This document shows, one piece after another, positions 9,223 to 17,568 of a stretch of DNA of 64,000 nt. The stretch comes from Winogradskyella sp. Its GTDB lineage: Bacteria; Bacteroidota; Bacteroidia; Flavobacteriales; Flavobacteriaceae. A program made the translations under genes and the position numbers. The stretch is taken from positions 304,486 to 368,485 of the forward strand of contig NZ_RHLG01000003.1 of NCBI RefSeq assembly GCF_003712105.1, in the 5' to 3' direction. Within the stretch, counting starts at the first letter, position 1; each line of letters begins with the position of its first letter. A model generated the notes under the pieces. That model saw only the letters and a list, made by a program, of their open reading frames with translations, was not told the origin of the DNA and did no database searches.

Positions 9223-11019
9223 ATGGCATTAAGTTGGATAGATTGGACGGTGCTTACAGCTACCCTATTAACTATTGTGGGTTATGGTACATGGGTAACA
9301 CGAAATAATAAAACTGTTCAAGATTATATTAAAGGTGGTAATTCTACAAAATGGTGGACTATTGGGCTATCTGTAATGGCTACTCAAGCCAGTGCAATTA
9401 CATTCCTATCAACAACAGGTCAGGCTTTTTCTGACGGAATGGGATTTGTTCAATTTTATTTTGGACTACCTATAGCAATGGTAATAATTTGCTTGGTATT
9501 CATTCCACTCTACCATAGATTAAAGGTATTTACTGCATACGAATTCCTTGAAGATAGATTCGATTTAAAGACACGAAGCCTAACAGCAATATTATTTCTT
9601 ATTCAAAGAGGTTTAGCAGCCGGAATCACGATTTTTGCGCCTGCTATTATACTATCTATTGTATTAGGTATTAAAGTGGTTTACCTCAATATTATTATAG
9701 GTGTACTGGTTATTATCTATACTGTTTCTGGTGGTACAAAAGCAGTAACTGTGACGCAAAAACAGCAAATGTTTGTAATATTCGCTGGGATGCTTGCTGC
9801 ATTATTTATAACGCTTCAGCTTATCCCAGATGAAGTATCATTCACCGATGCTATTGAAATTGCTGGTGCAAATGGTCGTATGGAGGTTTTAGATTTTTCT
9901 TTTGATTTAGAAAACAGATATACAGTTTGGTCTGGTTTAATAGGCGGTACGTTTTTGGCCTTATCCTATTTCGGAACAGATCAAAGCCAAGTACAGCGCT
10001 ATCTTTCTGGTAAAAGCATGAAGGAAATGCAAATGGGATTAATCTTTAACGGTTTGCTTAAAGTACCAATGCAGTTCTTCATCTTGCTAGTAGGTATTAT
10101 GGTGTTTGTATTTTATCAATTCAACCCAGCACCTCTTAATTTTATAGATGCCTCGACTGAAAAAGTTCTGGCCTCGGAATATGCAAGCGAATACAGAGCG
10201 CTTCAAGAAAAGCAAACGATTCTTTTTAATGAAAAGAAAAGTATAAGTCTTCAACTAGCAAAAAACGAAAATACCGACTTAAAACTTCAAGTGTCGAAGC
10301 TCGATAGTATTGAAAAAACTTATAGGTTAGAATCTAAGTTCCTGATTAAAAAAGCCATTGATACTGCTTATACATCAAAGTATAATGCTCTTGTATCTGA
10401 GGTTGAGTCTTTAAAATCTAACCCAGATAGTGAGTTGTATATTTCAAAATCTGATGAACTAGAAGAGTTGTATAAATCTGCTGCAAAAGATACACGGACA
10501 AATGATAGAGATTATATGTTCATCCGATTCATACTAAATCATTTGCCAAAAGGTTTAATTGGTTTACTGTTGGCTGTAATTCTATCAGCTGCTATGTCAT
10601 CTACCGCATCAGAAATAAATGCGCTTGCTACTATTACATCCATTGATTTGTATGGCAGAAATCTAAAAATAAAGAAGAATGAAGCTGGTATGGTAAAGGT
10701 CACTAAATGGTTTACTTTACTTTGGGGAATTGTAGCAATTATTATTGCCTGTTTTGCTAATCTTGCTGAAAACTTAATTCAGCTTGTTAACATCATAGGT
10801 TCTATATTTTATGGTAATGTTTTAGGTATATTTCTTTTAGCCTTTTTCTTTAAATATATTAAAGGTAATGCAGTGTTCACTGGTGCAATCATTACGCAAG
10901 CGATTATTATAATCGGCTGGTGGTACGATTGGATGCCATATTTATGGCTGAATCTATTTGGTTGCGTCCTAGTGATTATTATTACCCATATAGTGCAAGG
11001 CTTTCAATCGAAGAAATAA
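9223..11019 (+). CDS. Sodium:solute symporter (SSS/SLC5 family) with a coiled-coil insertion
   Basis: The 598-residue protein has the LeuT-like SSS fold, with about 13-14 membrane segments. The N-terminal GGNSTKWWTIGLSVMATQ and the ALSYFGTDQSQVQRYLSG segment (residues about 245-262) are SSS hallmarks. Such proteins import sugars, amino acids or related solutes with Na+. A hydrophilic, strongly charged insertion of about 110 residues, with heptad-like EKQ/LEEL runs, sits at about residues 310-425 between two membrane helices. Many SSS proteins lack this. The substrate is unknown; the PIG-L deacetylase just upstream suggests an amino sugar or its product. Confidence 0.87.
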   Translation: MALSWIDWTVLTATLLTIVGYGTWVTRNNKTVQDYIKGGNSTKWWTIGLSVMATQASAITFLSTTGQAFSDGMGFVQFYFGLPIAMVIICLVFIPLYHRLKVFTAYEFLEDRFDLKTRSLTAILFLIQRGLAAGITIFAPAIILSIVLGIKVVYLNIIIGVLVIIYTVSGGTKAVTVTQKQQMFVIFAGMLAALFITLQLIPDEVSFTDAIEIAGANGRMEVLDFSFDLENRYTVWSGLIGGTFLALSYFGTDQSQVQRYLSGKSMKEMQMGLIFNGLLKVPMQFFILLVGIMVFVFYQFNPAPLNFIDASTEKVLASEYASEYRALQEKQTILFNEKKSISLQLAKNENTDLKLQVSKLDSIEKTYRLESKFLIKKAIDTAYTSKYNALVSEVESLKSNPDSELYISKSDELEELYKSAAKDTRTNDRDYMFIRFILNHLPKGLIGLLLAVILSAAMSSTASEINALATITSIDLYGRNLKIKKNEAGMVKVTKWFTLLWGIVAIIIACFANLAENLIQLVNIIGSIFYGNVLGIFLLAFFFKYIKGNAVFTGAIITQAIIIIGWWYDWMPYLWLNLFGCVLVIIITHIVQGFQSKK

Positions 11020-11020
11020 A

Positions 11021-11046
11021 AAAGCGACTCAATAGAGTCGCTTTTT
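11021..11046. terminator. Bidirectional rho-independent terminator
   Basis: A perfect 10-bp stem AAAGCGACTC / GAGTCGCTTT with an AATA loop is followed by a T run on both strands. It sits between the convergent symporter and DUF2911 genes. Confidence 0.88.
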
Positions 11047-11068
11047 GTATAGTATAATTAAAACTCAA

Positions 11069-11917
11069 TTACAAAGCACCCCATTCTTTTAGAGAGTCTG
11101 TATTCAATTTTATATAATCAGCATTTCCACTTGCTTTAGCACCTTCTAATGATTTTTTAGCTGCCTCAATAGCACCTTTCTTATCACCATTAGCTGCATG
11201 GATAAGAGACTGTTGTCTTAAGTACCAAAATCTTGGTTGCTCGCTTGTCATTTCTACAGCTTTATCAATCCACTTCATTGCTTTTTCTAAATTTTTACCT
11301 TCAGATAAATTATAGACTGCAGCTGCGTAATAGTCATTTGGTGCAGGACCAGCCATAACTCTATCGATAGAAGCAGTTACTTTAGTGTCAGTTGGTACTT
11401 CGAATTTTACACTTGCGTAAACATTTTCCCATATAAAACCAATATTAGCAGAACTATTAGTTAAGTCATCAAAACCTATTGACCAAGTTTCAACATTCAT
11501 AGGCATTTTGTAGATCTCAGCTGAAGCTTTAGCAGCAACTTTAGCATCATCCCAATTTTGAGGTGTTCCCCAATTTTCAGTATCAGAGTAAAAAACAACA
11601 TCCCATGAGTCTTGGTTTGGCGCTATAAAAATAGCATAAGAACCAGCCTTTAATGTAGTACCTCCAATAGTAACATCATCACTAAAAGAAATCGTTGTAT
11701 TCTTGTTGGCTCCAGCTCTCCACATTGTTCCATATGGCACTAAATCTCCAAATATTTTACGTCCTTTCATACTTGGACGAGAATATTCTAGAGTCACATC
11801 TGTTAAACCTACCTTCTGCTCTATTTTAGTAAAAGGGCTTGGTTGTGGCGTTTCAACTTGTGCATTTACAGAGAATAATAGAGTCAATGCAAAGGCAAAT
11901 AAGGCTAGTTTTTTCAT
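11069..11917 (-). CDS. DUF2911 exported protein with TPR-like C-terminus
   Basis: The protein has 282 residues. A signal peptide (residues 1-19, ending SVNA) is followed by the DUF2911 domain (about 30-170), with the typical LEYSRPSMKGRKIFG and PYGTMWRAGANKNT segments. The C-terminal 100 residues are helical and look like one or two tetratricopeptide units (NLSEGKNLEKAMKWIDKAVE, WYLRQQSLIHAANGDKKGAI). DUF2911 proteins are common exported proteins of Bacteroidota and have no biochemical role that I can state. The gene is convergent with the symporter and divergent from arsR. Confidence 0.85.
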   Translation of the reverse strand: MKKLALFAFALTLLFSVNAQVETPQPSPFTKIEQKVGLTDVTLEYSRPSMKGRKIFGDLVPYGTMWRAGANKNTTISFSDDVTIGGTTLKAGSYAIFIAPNQDSWDVVFYSDTENWGTPQNWDDAKVAAKASAEIYKMPMNVETWSIGFDDLTNSSANIGFIWENVYASVKFEVPTDTKVTASIDRVMAGPAPNDYYAAAVYNLSEGKNLEKAMKWIDKAVEMTSEQPRFWYLRQQSLIHAANGDKKGAIEAAKKSLEGAKASGNADYIKLNTDSLKEWGAL

Positions 11918-12048
11918 TTTTTATGGTGTTAAAATTTATTAGAGGATAAAATTACGACTTCGTATAGACGAAAAATGTTAAGAAATCCATAAAATGGATC
12001 TTTCTCCTACTCAAATAATCACTAAAAGTTTTGATAATAAATTTATTT

Positions 12049-12068
12049 AATCGTAATATTGCAATAAA
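12049..12068. promoter_or_regulatory. Putative ArsR operator
   Basis: An imperfect inverted repeat ATCGTAATATTGCAATA is centred on AATATT, 17-36 bp before the chosen arsR start. ArsR/SmtB repressors bind AT-rich 12-2-12 type palindromes overlapping their own promoter. Identification is by symmetry and position only. Confidence 0.5.
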
Positions 12069-12084
12069 CAAATTAATAATAAAA

Positions 12085-12411
12085 ATGGGAGTTACTAAAT
12101 CAGAGATTTTTTCTGATACTCAGAACGAAATTGCAAATCTTGCCAAAGCATTTGCTCACCCTGCTCGTGTGGCCATTTTGCAATACCTTTTTGAGTCAAA
12201 CACCTGCATTTGTGGTGATTTGGTTGACGAAATTGGTTTAGCTCAAGCCACGATATCTCAGCATTTAAAAGAACTAAAACGTCTTGGATTGATCAAAGGA
12301 AATATCGAAGGTACAAGTGTTTGCTACTGCATTAACCAAGACAAATGGAATGAAATGCGAATTTTACTCGACTCATTTTTTAATCAAGAAGTAAAAACAA
12401 ATTGCTGTTAA
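12085..12411 (+). CDS. arsR: ArsR-family metalloregulator
   Basis: This is a winged-helix repressor of the arsenic operon, released from DNA when As(III) or a related metal(loid) binds. I start it at the ATG at 12085 (108 residues). The frame opens upstream to 12031, but that extension would be translated through the likely operator and has no ArsR similarity. The HTH is [14 protein letters not shown], then [20 protein letters not shown]. The cysteine pair NTCICGDL is near residues 38-40, close to the classical ELCVCDL site. The protein ends in a vicinal Cys pair (KTNCC). It is the first gene of a five-gene co-directional run. Confidence 0.88.
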   Translation: MGVTKSEIFSDTQNEIANLAKAFAHPARVAILQYLFESNTCICGDLVDEIGLAQATISQHLKELKRLGLIKGNIEGTSVCYCINQDKWNEMRILLDSFFNQEVKTNCC

Positions 12412-12441
12412 TTGTCATAACAGTCCTTAAAACTACATTTA

Positions 12442-12915
12442 ATGAAGCTATCAGAAATAAAACAACACCTTAACAATCTAAGCGAAATTGCTTTTCAGTT
12501 ACCAGACGGTAGTTTAGTGCCAAGACATTTTCATGTCACCGAAATTGGCAAAATCTCTAAAACTTTTATTGATTGCGGCGGAACATTACGACAAGAACGT
12601 GTTATTAATTTTCAACTTTGGGAAGCTAATGATTACGATCATAGACTGCATCCTGAAAAATTACTAAACATTATAAATCTCTCTGAAGATAAACTGAACT
12701 TAAGGGATACTGAAATCGAAGTTGAGTATCAATCTAATACGATTGGTAAATACGATTTAGGATTTAGTGATGGTAAATTTATGTTATTAGCTAAGCAAAC
12801 CGATTGCCTTGCAAAAGATAATTGCGGTATTCCATCGCAGAAACCTAAACTAAAGTTATCTGAACTTCAAAGTCAAGCTGCAAGTTGTTGTGCGCCAGAT
12901 TCGGGATGTTGCTAA
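12442..12915 (+). CDS. DUF6428 protein of arsenic operons, Cys-rich tail
   Basis: This 157-residue protein matches, by recall, the family (DUF6428) found beside arsR and arsC in Bacteroidota. The body is probably a single alpha/beta domain with an HFHVTEIGKISKTFIDCGG segment near the N-terminus. The last 16 residues are cysteine-rich (AASCCAPDSGCC), and DCLAKDNCG lies a little earlier, giving six Cys in the last third. Binding or shuttling of As(III) is a reasonable inference. No enzymatic motif is evident. It lies 30 bp after arsR. Confidence 0.7.
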   Translation: MKLSEIKQHLNNLSEIAFQLPDGSLVPRHFHVTEIGKISKTFIDCGGTLRQERVINFQLWEANDYDHRLHPEKLLNIINLSEDKLNLRDTEIEVEYQSNTIGKYDLGFSDGKFMLLAKQTDCLAKDNCGIPSQKPKLKLSELQSQAASCCAPDSGCC

Positions 12916-12924
12916 AAAATTAGT

Positions 12925-13413
12925 ATGAAGTTTATTGCCATAACAGAAACTAACTATCCAAAAGTGGCAGAGATATATAAACTTGGGCTTGAAACAAAAA
13001 TAGCAACTTTTGAAACTCAAGTTCTTGACTTTTCAACATGGAACAAAAAATATCTACCTTTTTGCAGAATTGCTTTAGAGCATAATAATGAAATTCTAGG
13101 TTGGTCCGCTCTAACAAAGGTTTCTAACAGGCAAGTTTATGCAGGAGTAGCCGAAGTAAGCATTTATATTCATCCCAAATATTGGAACAAAAAAGTCGGA
13201 ACGAAACTGTTGTTAGAACTTATTGAAAGAAGTGAGCAAAATGGAATTTGGACCTTGCAATGTGGCATTATGTCAGATAATTTGGCAAGTATTAAACTTC
13301 ATGAGAAATGTGGTTTTAGAATTATCGGTTATAGAGAAAAAATAGGATGCCTCAATGGTATTTGGAAAGATAATGTCTTAATGGAAAGACGAAGTAAACG
13401 AATTGGTGTATAA
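12925..13413 (+). CDS. GNAT N-acetyltransferase (phosphinothricin/ArsN1-like)
   Basis: The 162-residue protein has the GNAT fold. It has the acetyl-CoA loop KKVGTKLLLELIERSE, the WSALTKVSNRQVYAGVAEVS strand region and a C-terminal LHEKCGFRIIGYREKIG. These are typical of the phosphinothricin acetyltransferase group. Members encoded in arsenic operons (ArsN1) acetylate the amino group of arsinothricin or phosphinothricin. Position between DUF6428 (9 bp upstream) and arsC (17 bp downstream) supports such a role, but the substrate is inferred. Confidence 0.75.
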   Translation: MKFIAITETNYPKVAEIYKLGLETKIATFETQVLDFSTWNKKYLPFCRIALEHNNEILGWSALTKVSNRQVYAGVAEVSIYIHPKYWNKKVGTKLLLELIERSEQNGIWTLQCGIMSDNLASIKLHEKCGFRIIGYREKIGCLNGIWKDNVLMERRSKRIGV

Positions 13414-13430
13414 CATAACAAATAAAGAAA

Positions 13431-14042
13431 ATGTATCAAGACATTGAACAGGAAATACGTAATTTGAATACAGAAACAATTAGCCAAGAACGAAAAAAAG
13501 TACTTGAGCCACTTATAGCTTTCATTCAGAGTAAATTGAACTCTAATAAGGTTATCAATCTTAATTTTATCTGTACGCACAATTCTAGACGTAGTCATTT
13601 ATCGCAAATATGGGCTCAAGTTATGGCTGCTGAATATGATATTAATAATGTATTCTGTTATTCTGGCGGTACTGAAGCCACAGCAATGTTTCCTGTTGTT
13701 GGCGAAACACTAATAACACAAGGATTTGAAATTGATAAGTTATCCGAAACTAATAATCCAGTATACAGTATTAAATATGATAACGAAAGACCTTCAATTG
13801 TAGTATTTTCTAAAGTTTTTGATGCGCAGTTTAATCCAAGAACTAATTTTGCTGCTGTGATGACTTGCTCACATGCCGATGAAAACTGCCCATTTATACC
13901 AGGTGCAGAACAACGAATTCCTGTTCGGTATGAAGACCCAAAAGCGTTTGACAACACACCTCAACAAGCAGAAAAATACAAAGAGCGTAGCATACAAATA
14001 GCTACTGAAATGAAATATGTATTTTCTAAAATCACTAAATAA
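13431..14042 (+). CDS. arsC: Thioredoxin-coupled arsenate reductase (low-molecular-weight phosphatase fold)
   Basis: ArsC reduces As(V) to As(III) with thioredoxin as electron donor. The 203-residue protein has an N-terminal helix of about 40 residues, then the phosphatase-type P-loop CTHNSRRS, with nucleophilic Cys48. The redox pair Cys146 and Cys153 lies in CSHADENC, with the seven-residue spacing of C82/C89 in the Staphylococcus enzyme. The full three-cysteine relay is therefore present. That argues for arsenate reductase rather than tyrosine phosphatase, the label such genes often carry. The aquaporin gene follows after 24 bp. Confidence 0.83.
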   Translation: MYQDIEQEIRNLNTETISQERKKVLEPLIAFIQSKLNSNKVINLNFICTHNSRRSHLSQIWAQVMAAEYDINNVFCYSGGTEATAMFPVVGETLITQGFEIDKLSETNNPVYSIKYDNERPSIVVFSKVFDAQFNPRTNFAAVMTCSHADENCPFIPGAEQRIPVRYEDPKAFDNTPQQAEKYKERSIQIATEMKYVFSKITK

Positions 14043-14066
14043 TGAAATCGAAGATTCACGAACACA

Positions 14067-14759
14067 ATGGTACAAATGAAAAAATACGTGAGTAAAAATG
14101 AAATAGCTGAATTTATTGGAACCTTTGCCATGGTATTTTGTGGTTGCGGAGCAATGACAATTAATGAAATTACTGGTGGCACTATTTCGCATGTAGGTGT
14201 TGCAATCACATGGGGCTTGATTGTTATGGCTATGATTTATGCTTATGGCGAAATTTCTGGTGCTCATTTTAATCCTGCAGTAACTGTAGCGTTCGCCTTT
14301 GCAAAAAAATTCAACTGGAAAACTGTACCACGGTATATATTATTTCAAACTGGTGGTGCTTTTTTGGCAATCGCTATACTGTGGTTTCTATTTCCAGAAT
14401 CAAATAGTTTTGGACACACCTATCCAATTGAAGGATTTGAGCCCTATAAAGCTTTTGTTTTAGAGTTTTTACTGACCTTCTTTTTAATGCTAGTAATTAT
14501 TAATGTATCTACAGGAAGTAAGGAAATTGGCACTATGGCAGCAATAGCAGTTGGCTCGGTCATTCTACTTGAAGCAATGTTTGCAGGTCCAATGACTAAA
14601 GCATCGATGAATCCAGCTAGATCTCTAGCTCCAGCAGTAATATCTGGCAATTTAGAACACTTATGGCTATACCTTACTGCACCATTTGGAGGTGCAATAT
14701 TAGCAGTGCTATCGTGCAAATGGGTAAAACATGATAAGTGCTGCGATGATGATTGTTAG
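14067..14759 (+). CDS. Aquaporin/glycerol facilitator-family channel, likely As(III) exit channel
   Basis: The protein has 230 residues with six membrane helices. The two NPA half-helix motifs are NPAVT at residue 69 and NPARS at residue 182. Start may be at 14067 or at the ATG three codons later. Major intrinsic proteins conduct water, glycerol or uncharged As(OH)3. In Sinorhizobium meliloti the ars operon uses the aquaglyceroporin AqpS as the arsenite exit route, and this operon likewise has no ArsB or Acr3. The tail CKWVKHDKCCDDDC is unusual for an aquaporin, with four Cys in the last 14 residues. As(III) conduction is inferred from context. Confidence 0.83.
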   Translation: MVQMKKYVSKNEIAEFIGTFAMVFCGCGAMTINEITGGTISHVGVAITWGLIVMAMIYAYGEISGAHFNPAVTVAFAFAKKFNWKTVPRYILFQTGGAFLAIAILWFLFPESNSFGHTYPIEGFEPYKAFVLEFLLTFFLMLVIINVSTGSKEIGTMAAIAVGSVILLEAMFAGPMTKASMNPARSLAPAVISGNLEHLWLYLTAPFGGAILAVLSCKWVKHDKCCDDDC

Positions 14760-14875
14760 TCCTACACTATCTTTTTAAAATCTTTATCAGATAATTTTAC
14801 TTAAAACGTGGTTTTAAGTTCTTGTTATGGGTGTTTATTATTAGCTTTATAGTAATAAACAACGTTGTTAAATAT

Positions 14876-14918
14876 TGTTTAACTTTTTAAATAAAAGATT
14901 AAACATTTTGTATCTTTA
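14876..14918 (+). promoter_or_regulatory. Promoter/operator A of the light-stress block
   Basis: The half-sites TGTTTAAC (14876-14883) and TTAAACA (14899-14905) form an inverted repeat with 22 bp between equivalent positions. The -7-like TATCTTTA starts 35 bp after the first half-site. The same arrangement with the same spacings is found at 23438-23480. TTTG is not present at -33, so an activator or another sigma factor may be needed. The segment precedes the TetR-like gene, first of the block. Confidence 0.6.
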
Positions 14919-14934
14919 CATAGTATTTTAAAAA

Positions 14935-15594
14935 ATGTCCAGTAAAAAATCAATTGAAAAAATAGACATCATTACTTACTACATGGAGTATGTTGAAAGT
15001 AATGGTAAAACACCCAAGTCGATAGAATATTTTATTGAAAAGCATGATATCGAAATTGAAGATTTTGACAAACATTTCAACTCTTTTGAAGACTTAGAGC
15101 AAGATGTTTTTAAAATATTTTTTGATAATACAGTCTCATTACTAAATAAAAGTGAAGACTACCATGCATTCGAGGCAAAAGATAAATTGTTGAGTTTCTA
15201 CTATACGTTTTTTGAAATATTAACTGCGAATAGAGAATATGTGGAGATTTCACTAGATAGATGTGGTCTTTACTTCTCTACTCCTAACGTATTAAAAAAG
15301 TTAAAGGCTAACGTTTTAAAGTTTATAGATTTACTAGATATAGATACGATAGACTTTAAACAGCAGAATATTGAGAATATACAAAAAAAAGCCATTAGAG
15401 AATCGGCATGGATTCAACTTTATGCAACGTTGAAGTTTTGGTTAGATGATACGTCTGAAGCCTTTGAAAAAACAGATGTTTACATCGAGAAATCCATCAA
15501 AGCCAGCTTTGATTTAATAGACACAACAGCCTTGAAAAGTATCATTGATTTTGGAAAATTTATTTACAAAGAACAATTTAAATCATCAGATTAA
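14935..15594 (+). CDS. TetR-like/COQ9-like helical protein
   Basis: The 219-residue all-helical protein has a TetR-type N-terminus. Residues 10-55 read YYMEYVESNGKTPKSIEYF and FDKHFNSFEDLEQDVFKIFF, the latter like the recognition-helix end of TetR regulators. The C-terminal ligand domain follows. Such proteins in Bacteroidota are paired with the ABC1 kinase, as here (6 bp downstream). This resembles the COQ9/COQ8 pairing of ubiquinone biosynthesis. It may regulate the block or act on a lipid/quinone substrate; I cannot decide. The promoter upstream is shared in design with 23438-23480. Confidence 0.65.
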   Translation: MSSKKSIEKIDIITYYMEYVESNGKTPKSIEYFIEKHDIEIEDFDKHFNSFEDLEQDVFKIFFDNTVSLLNKSEDYHAFEAKDKLLSFYYTFFEILTANREYVEISLDRCGLYFSTPNVLKKLKANVLKFIDLLDIDTIDFKQQNIENIQKKAIRESAWIQLYATLKFWLDDTSEAFEKTDVYIEKSIKASFDLIDTTALKSIIDFGKFIYKEQFKSSD

Positions 15595-15600
15595 ATATAA

Positions 15601-16911
15601 ATGAAAACCATAGATAACATACCTACATCCAAGATTTCTAGAGCTACAAAGCTCGTTTCCACTGGTGCCAAACTTGGAGTTAACTATATAAAATACTACG
15701 GCGATAAACTTGTAAATCCCTCTGATGAAGCCAAGGAGCGTTTGGATAAAAGTAACGCAGAGGACATATACGATAGCCTAAAAAAACTTAAAGGCAGTGC
15801 TCTAAAAGTAGCACAAATGCTAAGCATGGAAAAAAGTATTCTTCCTAGAGCTTACGTCGAAAAATTTTCATTATCACAATTCTCAGTGCCACCATTATCA
15901 CCACCATTGGTGATAAAAACATTTAAAAAATATTTTGGAAAACATCCTGACGAATTGTTCGATACTTTCAATGCGACCTCAGTCAATGCGGCCAGTATTG
16001 GCCAAGTCCATCTTGCTGAAAAGGATGGGAAAAAATTTGCTGTGAAAATTCAATATCCTGGGGTTGCCGAAAGTATATCAACCGATTTAGCAATTGTAAA
16101 GCCAATTGCGATCAAAATGTTCAACATTAAAGGAAAAGACTCAGATAAGTACTTTAAAGAAGTTGAAGATAAACTCATCGAAGAAACCAATTATATCTTA
16201 GAGTTAGAACAGAGTAAAGCTGTTGTCGATGCATGTAAACATTTAGAAAATATTACATTCCCCAATTATTATGAAACGCTTTCATCTGAGCGCATCATAA
16301 CCATGGATTTCATGGAAGGTGAGCATTTGTCAGAATTTGTAGCGCATAATAAAAATCAGGAGCTGTCAAATAAACTAGGGCAAGCTCTATGGGATTTTTA
16401 TATGTATCAAATACATGTGCTTAAAAAGGTCCATGCTGATCCGCACCCTGGTAATTTTCTAGTCTCTAAAGATGGTGAGCTAATAGCCTTAGATTTTGGT
16501 TGTATGAAAGCTATTCCTGAAAGTTTCTATGTGCCATATTTTGAGTTGTCCAAAAAAGAGAGTCTAGAAAACCCAGATTATTTTAATCAAAAATTATATG
16601 AGCTAGAGATACTTAGAGAAGATGATACAGAAGAAGAAGTGGCATTTTTTACAGAAATGTTTCATGAGCTTTTAAGCCTTTTTACTCAGCCCTTTCATAA
16701 TGATACGTTCGATTTTTCTAATCCTGAATTTTTCAACAAGGTCGGTGAAATGGGACAGCGTTATTCTCAAAATACCGAGCTGCGCAAGATGAATGCTAAT
16801 AGAGGCTCGAAGCATTTTATATACATAAACAGAACATTCTTTGGCTTATATAATCTAATGTTTGATTTAAAAGCTCAAAACGTTAAAATCAATAATTTCA
16901 GTAAGATATAA
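15601..16911 (+). CDS. ABC1/AarF/UbiB-family atypical kinase
   Basis: The 436-residue protein is of the UbiB/COQ8 family, protein-kinase-like ATPases needed for isoprenoid quinone metabolism. The family KxGQ-like segment is GSALKVAQMLSME near residues 62-74. The Ala-rich loop is NAASIGQVHLAEKDG, followed by the ATP-site Lys in FAVKIQYPG. Catalytic motifs are HADPHPGNFLV and ALDFGCMK. It is soluble or peripheral, with no obvious C-terminal membrane helices. The stop overlaps the start of the flavin reductase gene by one base. Confidence 0.87.
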   Translation: MKTIDNIPTSKISRATKLVSTGAKLGVNYIKYYGDKLVNPSDEAKERLDKSNAEDIYDSLKKLKGSALKVAQMLSMEKSILPRAYVEKFSLSQFSVPPLSPPLVIKTFKKYFGKHPDELFDTFNATSVNAASIGQVHLAEKDGKKFAVKIQYPGVAESISTDLAIVKPIAIKMFNIKGKDSDKYFKEVEDKLIEETNYILELEQSKAVVDACKHLENITFPNYYETLSSERIITMDFMEGEHLSEFVAHNKNQELSNKLGQALWDFYMYQIHVLKKVHADPHPGNFLVSKDGELIALDFGCMKAIPESFYVPYFELSKKESLENPDYFNQKLYELEILREDDTEEEVAFFTEMFHELLSLFTQPFHNDTFDFSNPEFFNKVGEMGQRYSQNTELRKMNANRGSKHFIYINRTFFGLYNLMFDLKAQNVKINNFSKI

Positions 16912-17549
16912 TGAAAGCGTTTAGCCTAGAAGATATTGATAACATGCATCATTTATATCGCATCAACTTAATAAATAGTTGCTCAGGATATAAATCAGCA
17001 AATCTTATAGGTACCCAAAACAGTGATGGTAATACCAATCTAGCCGTTTTTAGCTCATTAACTCACATGGGGTCTAATCCAGGGCTTTTAGGAGTTTTTC
17101 TAAGACCTACAACAGTTATTAGACATACCTATGACAATATAAAAGCTACAGGAAAATACACTATCAATCATATTCATGAAAATATAATTGAAGACGCGCA
17201 CCATACTTCAGCTAAATACGATAAATCAATTTCAGAGTTTGATGTTACTAATCTAAACGAAGAATTTAAAGAAGATTTTTTTGCACCATTTGTAAAAGGT
17301 TGCCCAATACAAATTGCAATGCAATATGAGGAAGAATATCATATTAAAGCAAACAACACCATTTTACTAGTTGGGAAAATAGAGAAGCTTTATGTTGAAA
17401 ATACCCTTTTAGAAAAAGATGGCTTCATTAATTTATCTAAAGGAAAGGTTGCAACAATAAATGGTTTAGATGCTTACGCCGTTCCTGAATTAAAAACTAG
17501 ATTAGAATACCAGCGTCCTAAAGAAGGATTTGCTCATCGTGATGGCTGA
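16911..17549 (+). CDS. Flavin reductase-like FMN-binding split-barrel protein
   Basis: The 212-residue protein is of the flavin reductase-like domain family: NLIGTQNSDGNTNLAVFSS, then LGVFLRPTTVIRHTYDNIKATGKYTIN. These match the FMN-binding split barrel. Members reduce FMN or FAD with NAD(P)H or bind FMN tightly. It lies inside the light-stress block, overlapping the ABC1 gene by one base. A role in supplying reduced flavin for the photolyases downstream is attractive but inferred. Confidence 0.82.
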   Translation: MKAFSLEDIDNMHHLYRINLINSCSGYKSANLIGTQNSDGNTNLAVFSSLTHMGSNPGLLGVFLRPTTVIRHTYDNIKATGKYTINHIHENIIEDAHHTSAKYDKSISEFDVTNLNEEFKEDFFAPFVKGCPIQIAMQYEEEYHIKANNTILLVGKIEKLYVENTLLEKDGFINLSKGKVATINGLDAYAVPELKTRLEYQRPKEGFAHRDG

Positions 17550-17568
17550 ATTTTGAAGAACACAAACA

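Noticed and set aside
12031..12084. Longer N-terminus for ArsR
   Set aside because: The extension covers the likely operator and has no similarity to ArsR proteins.
13329..14719. Several minus-strand frames opposite arsC and the aquaporin
   Set aside because: They are antisense to genes with clear catalytic and channel motifs, and their products have no recognisable features.
14935..15594. Calling the TetR-like gene the proven regulator of the light block
   Set aside because: It could equally be a COQ9-like partner of the ABC1 kinase; no evidence links it to the shared operator beyond position.
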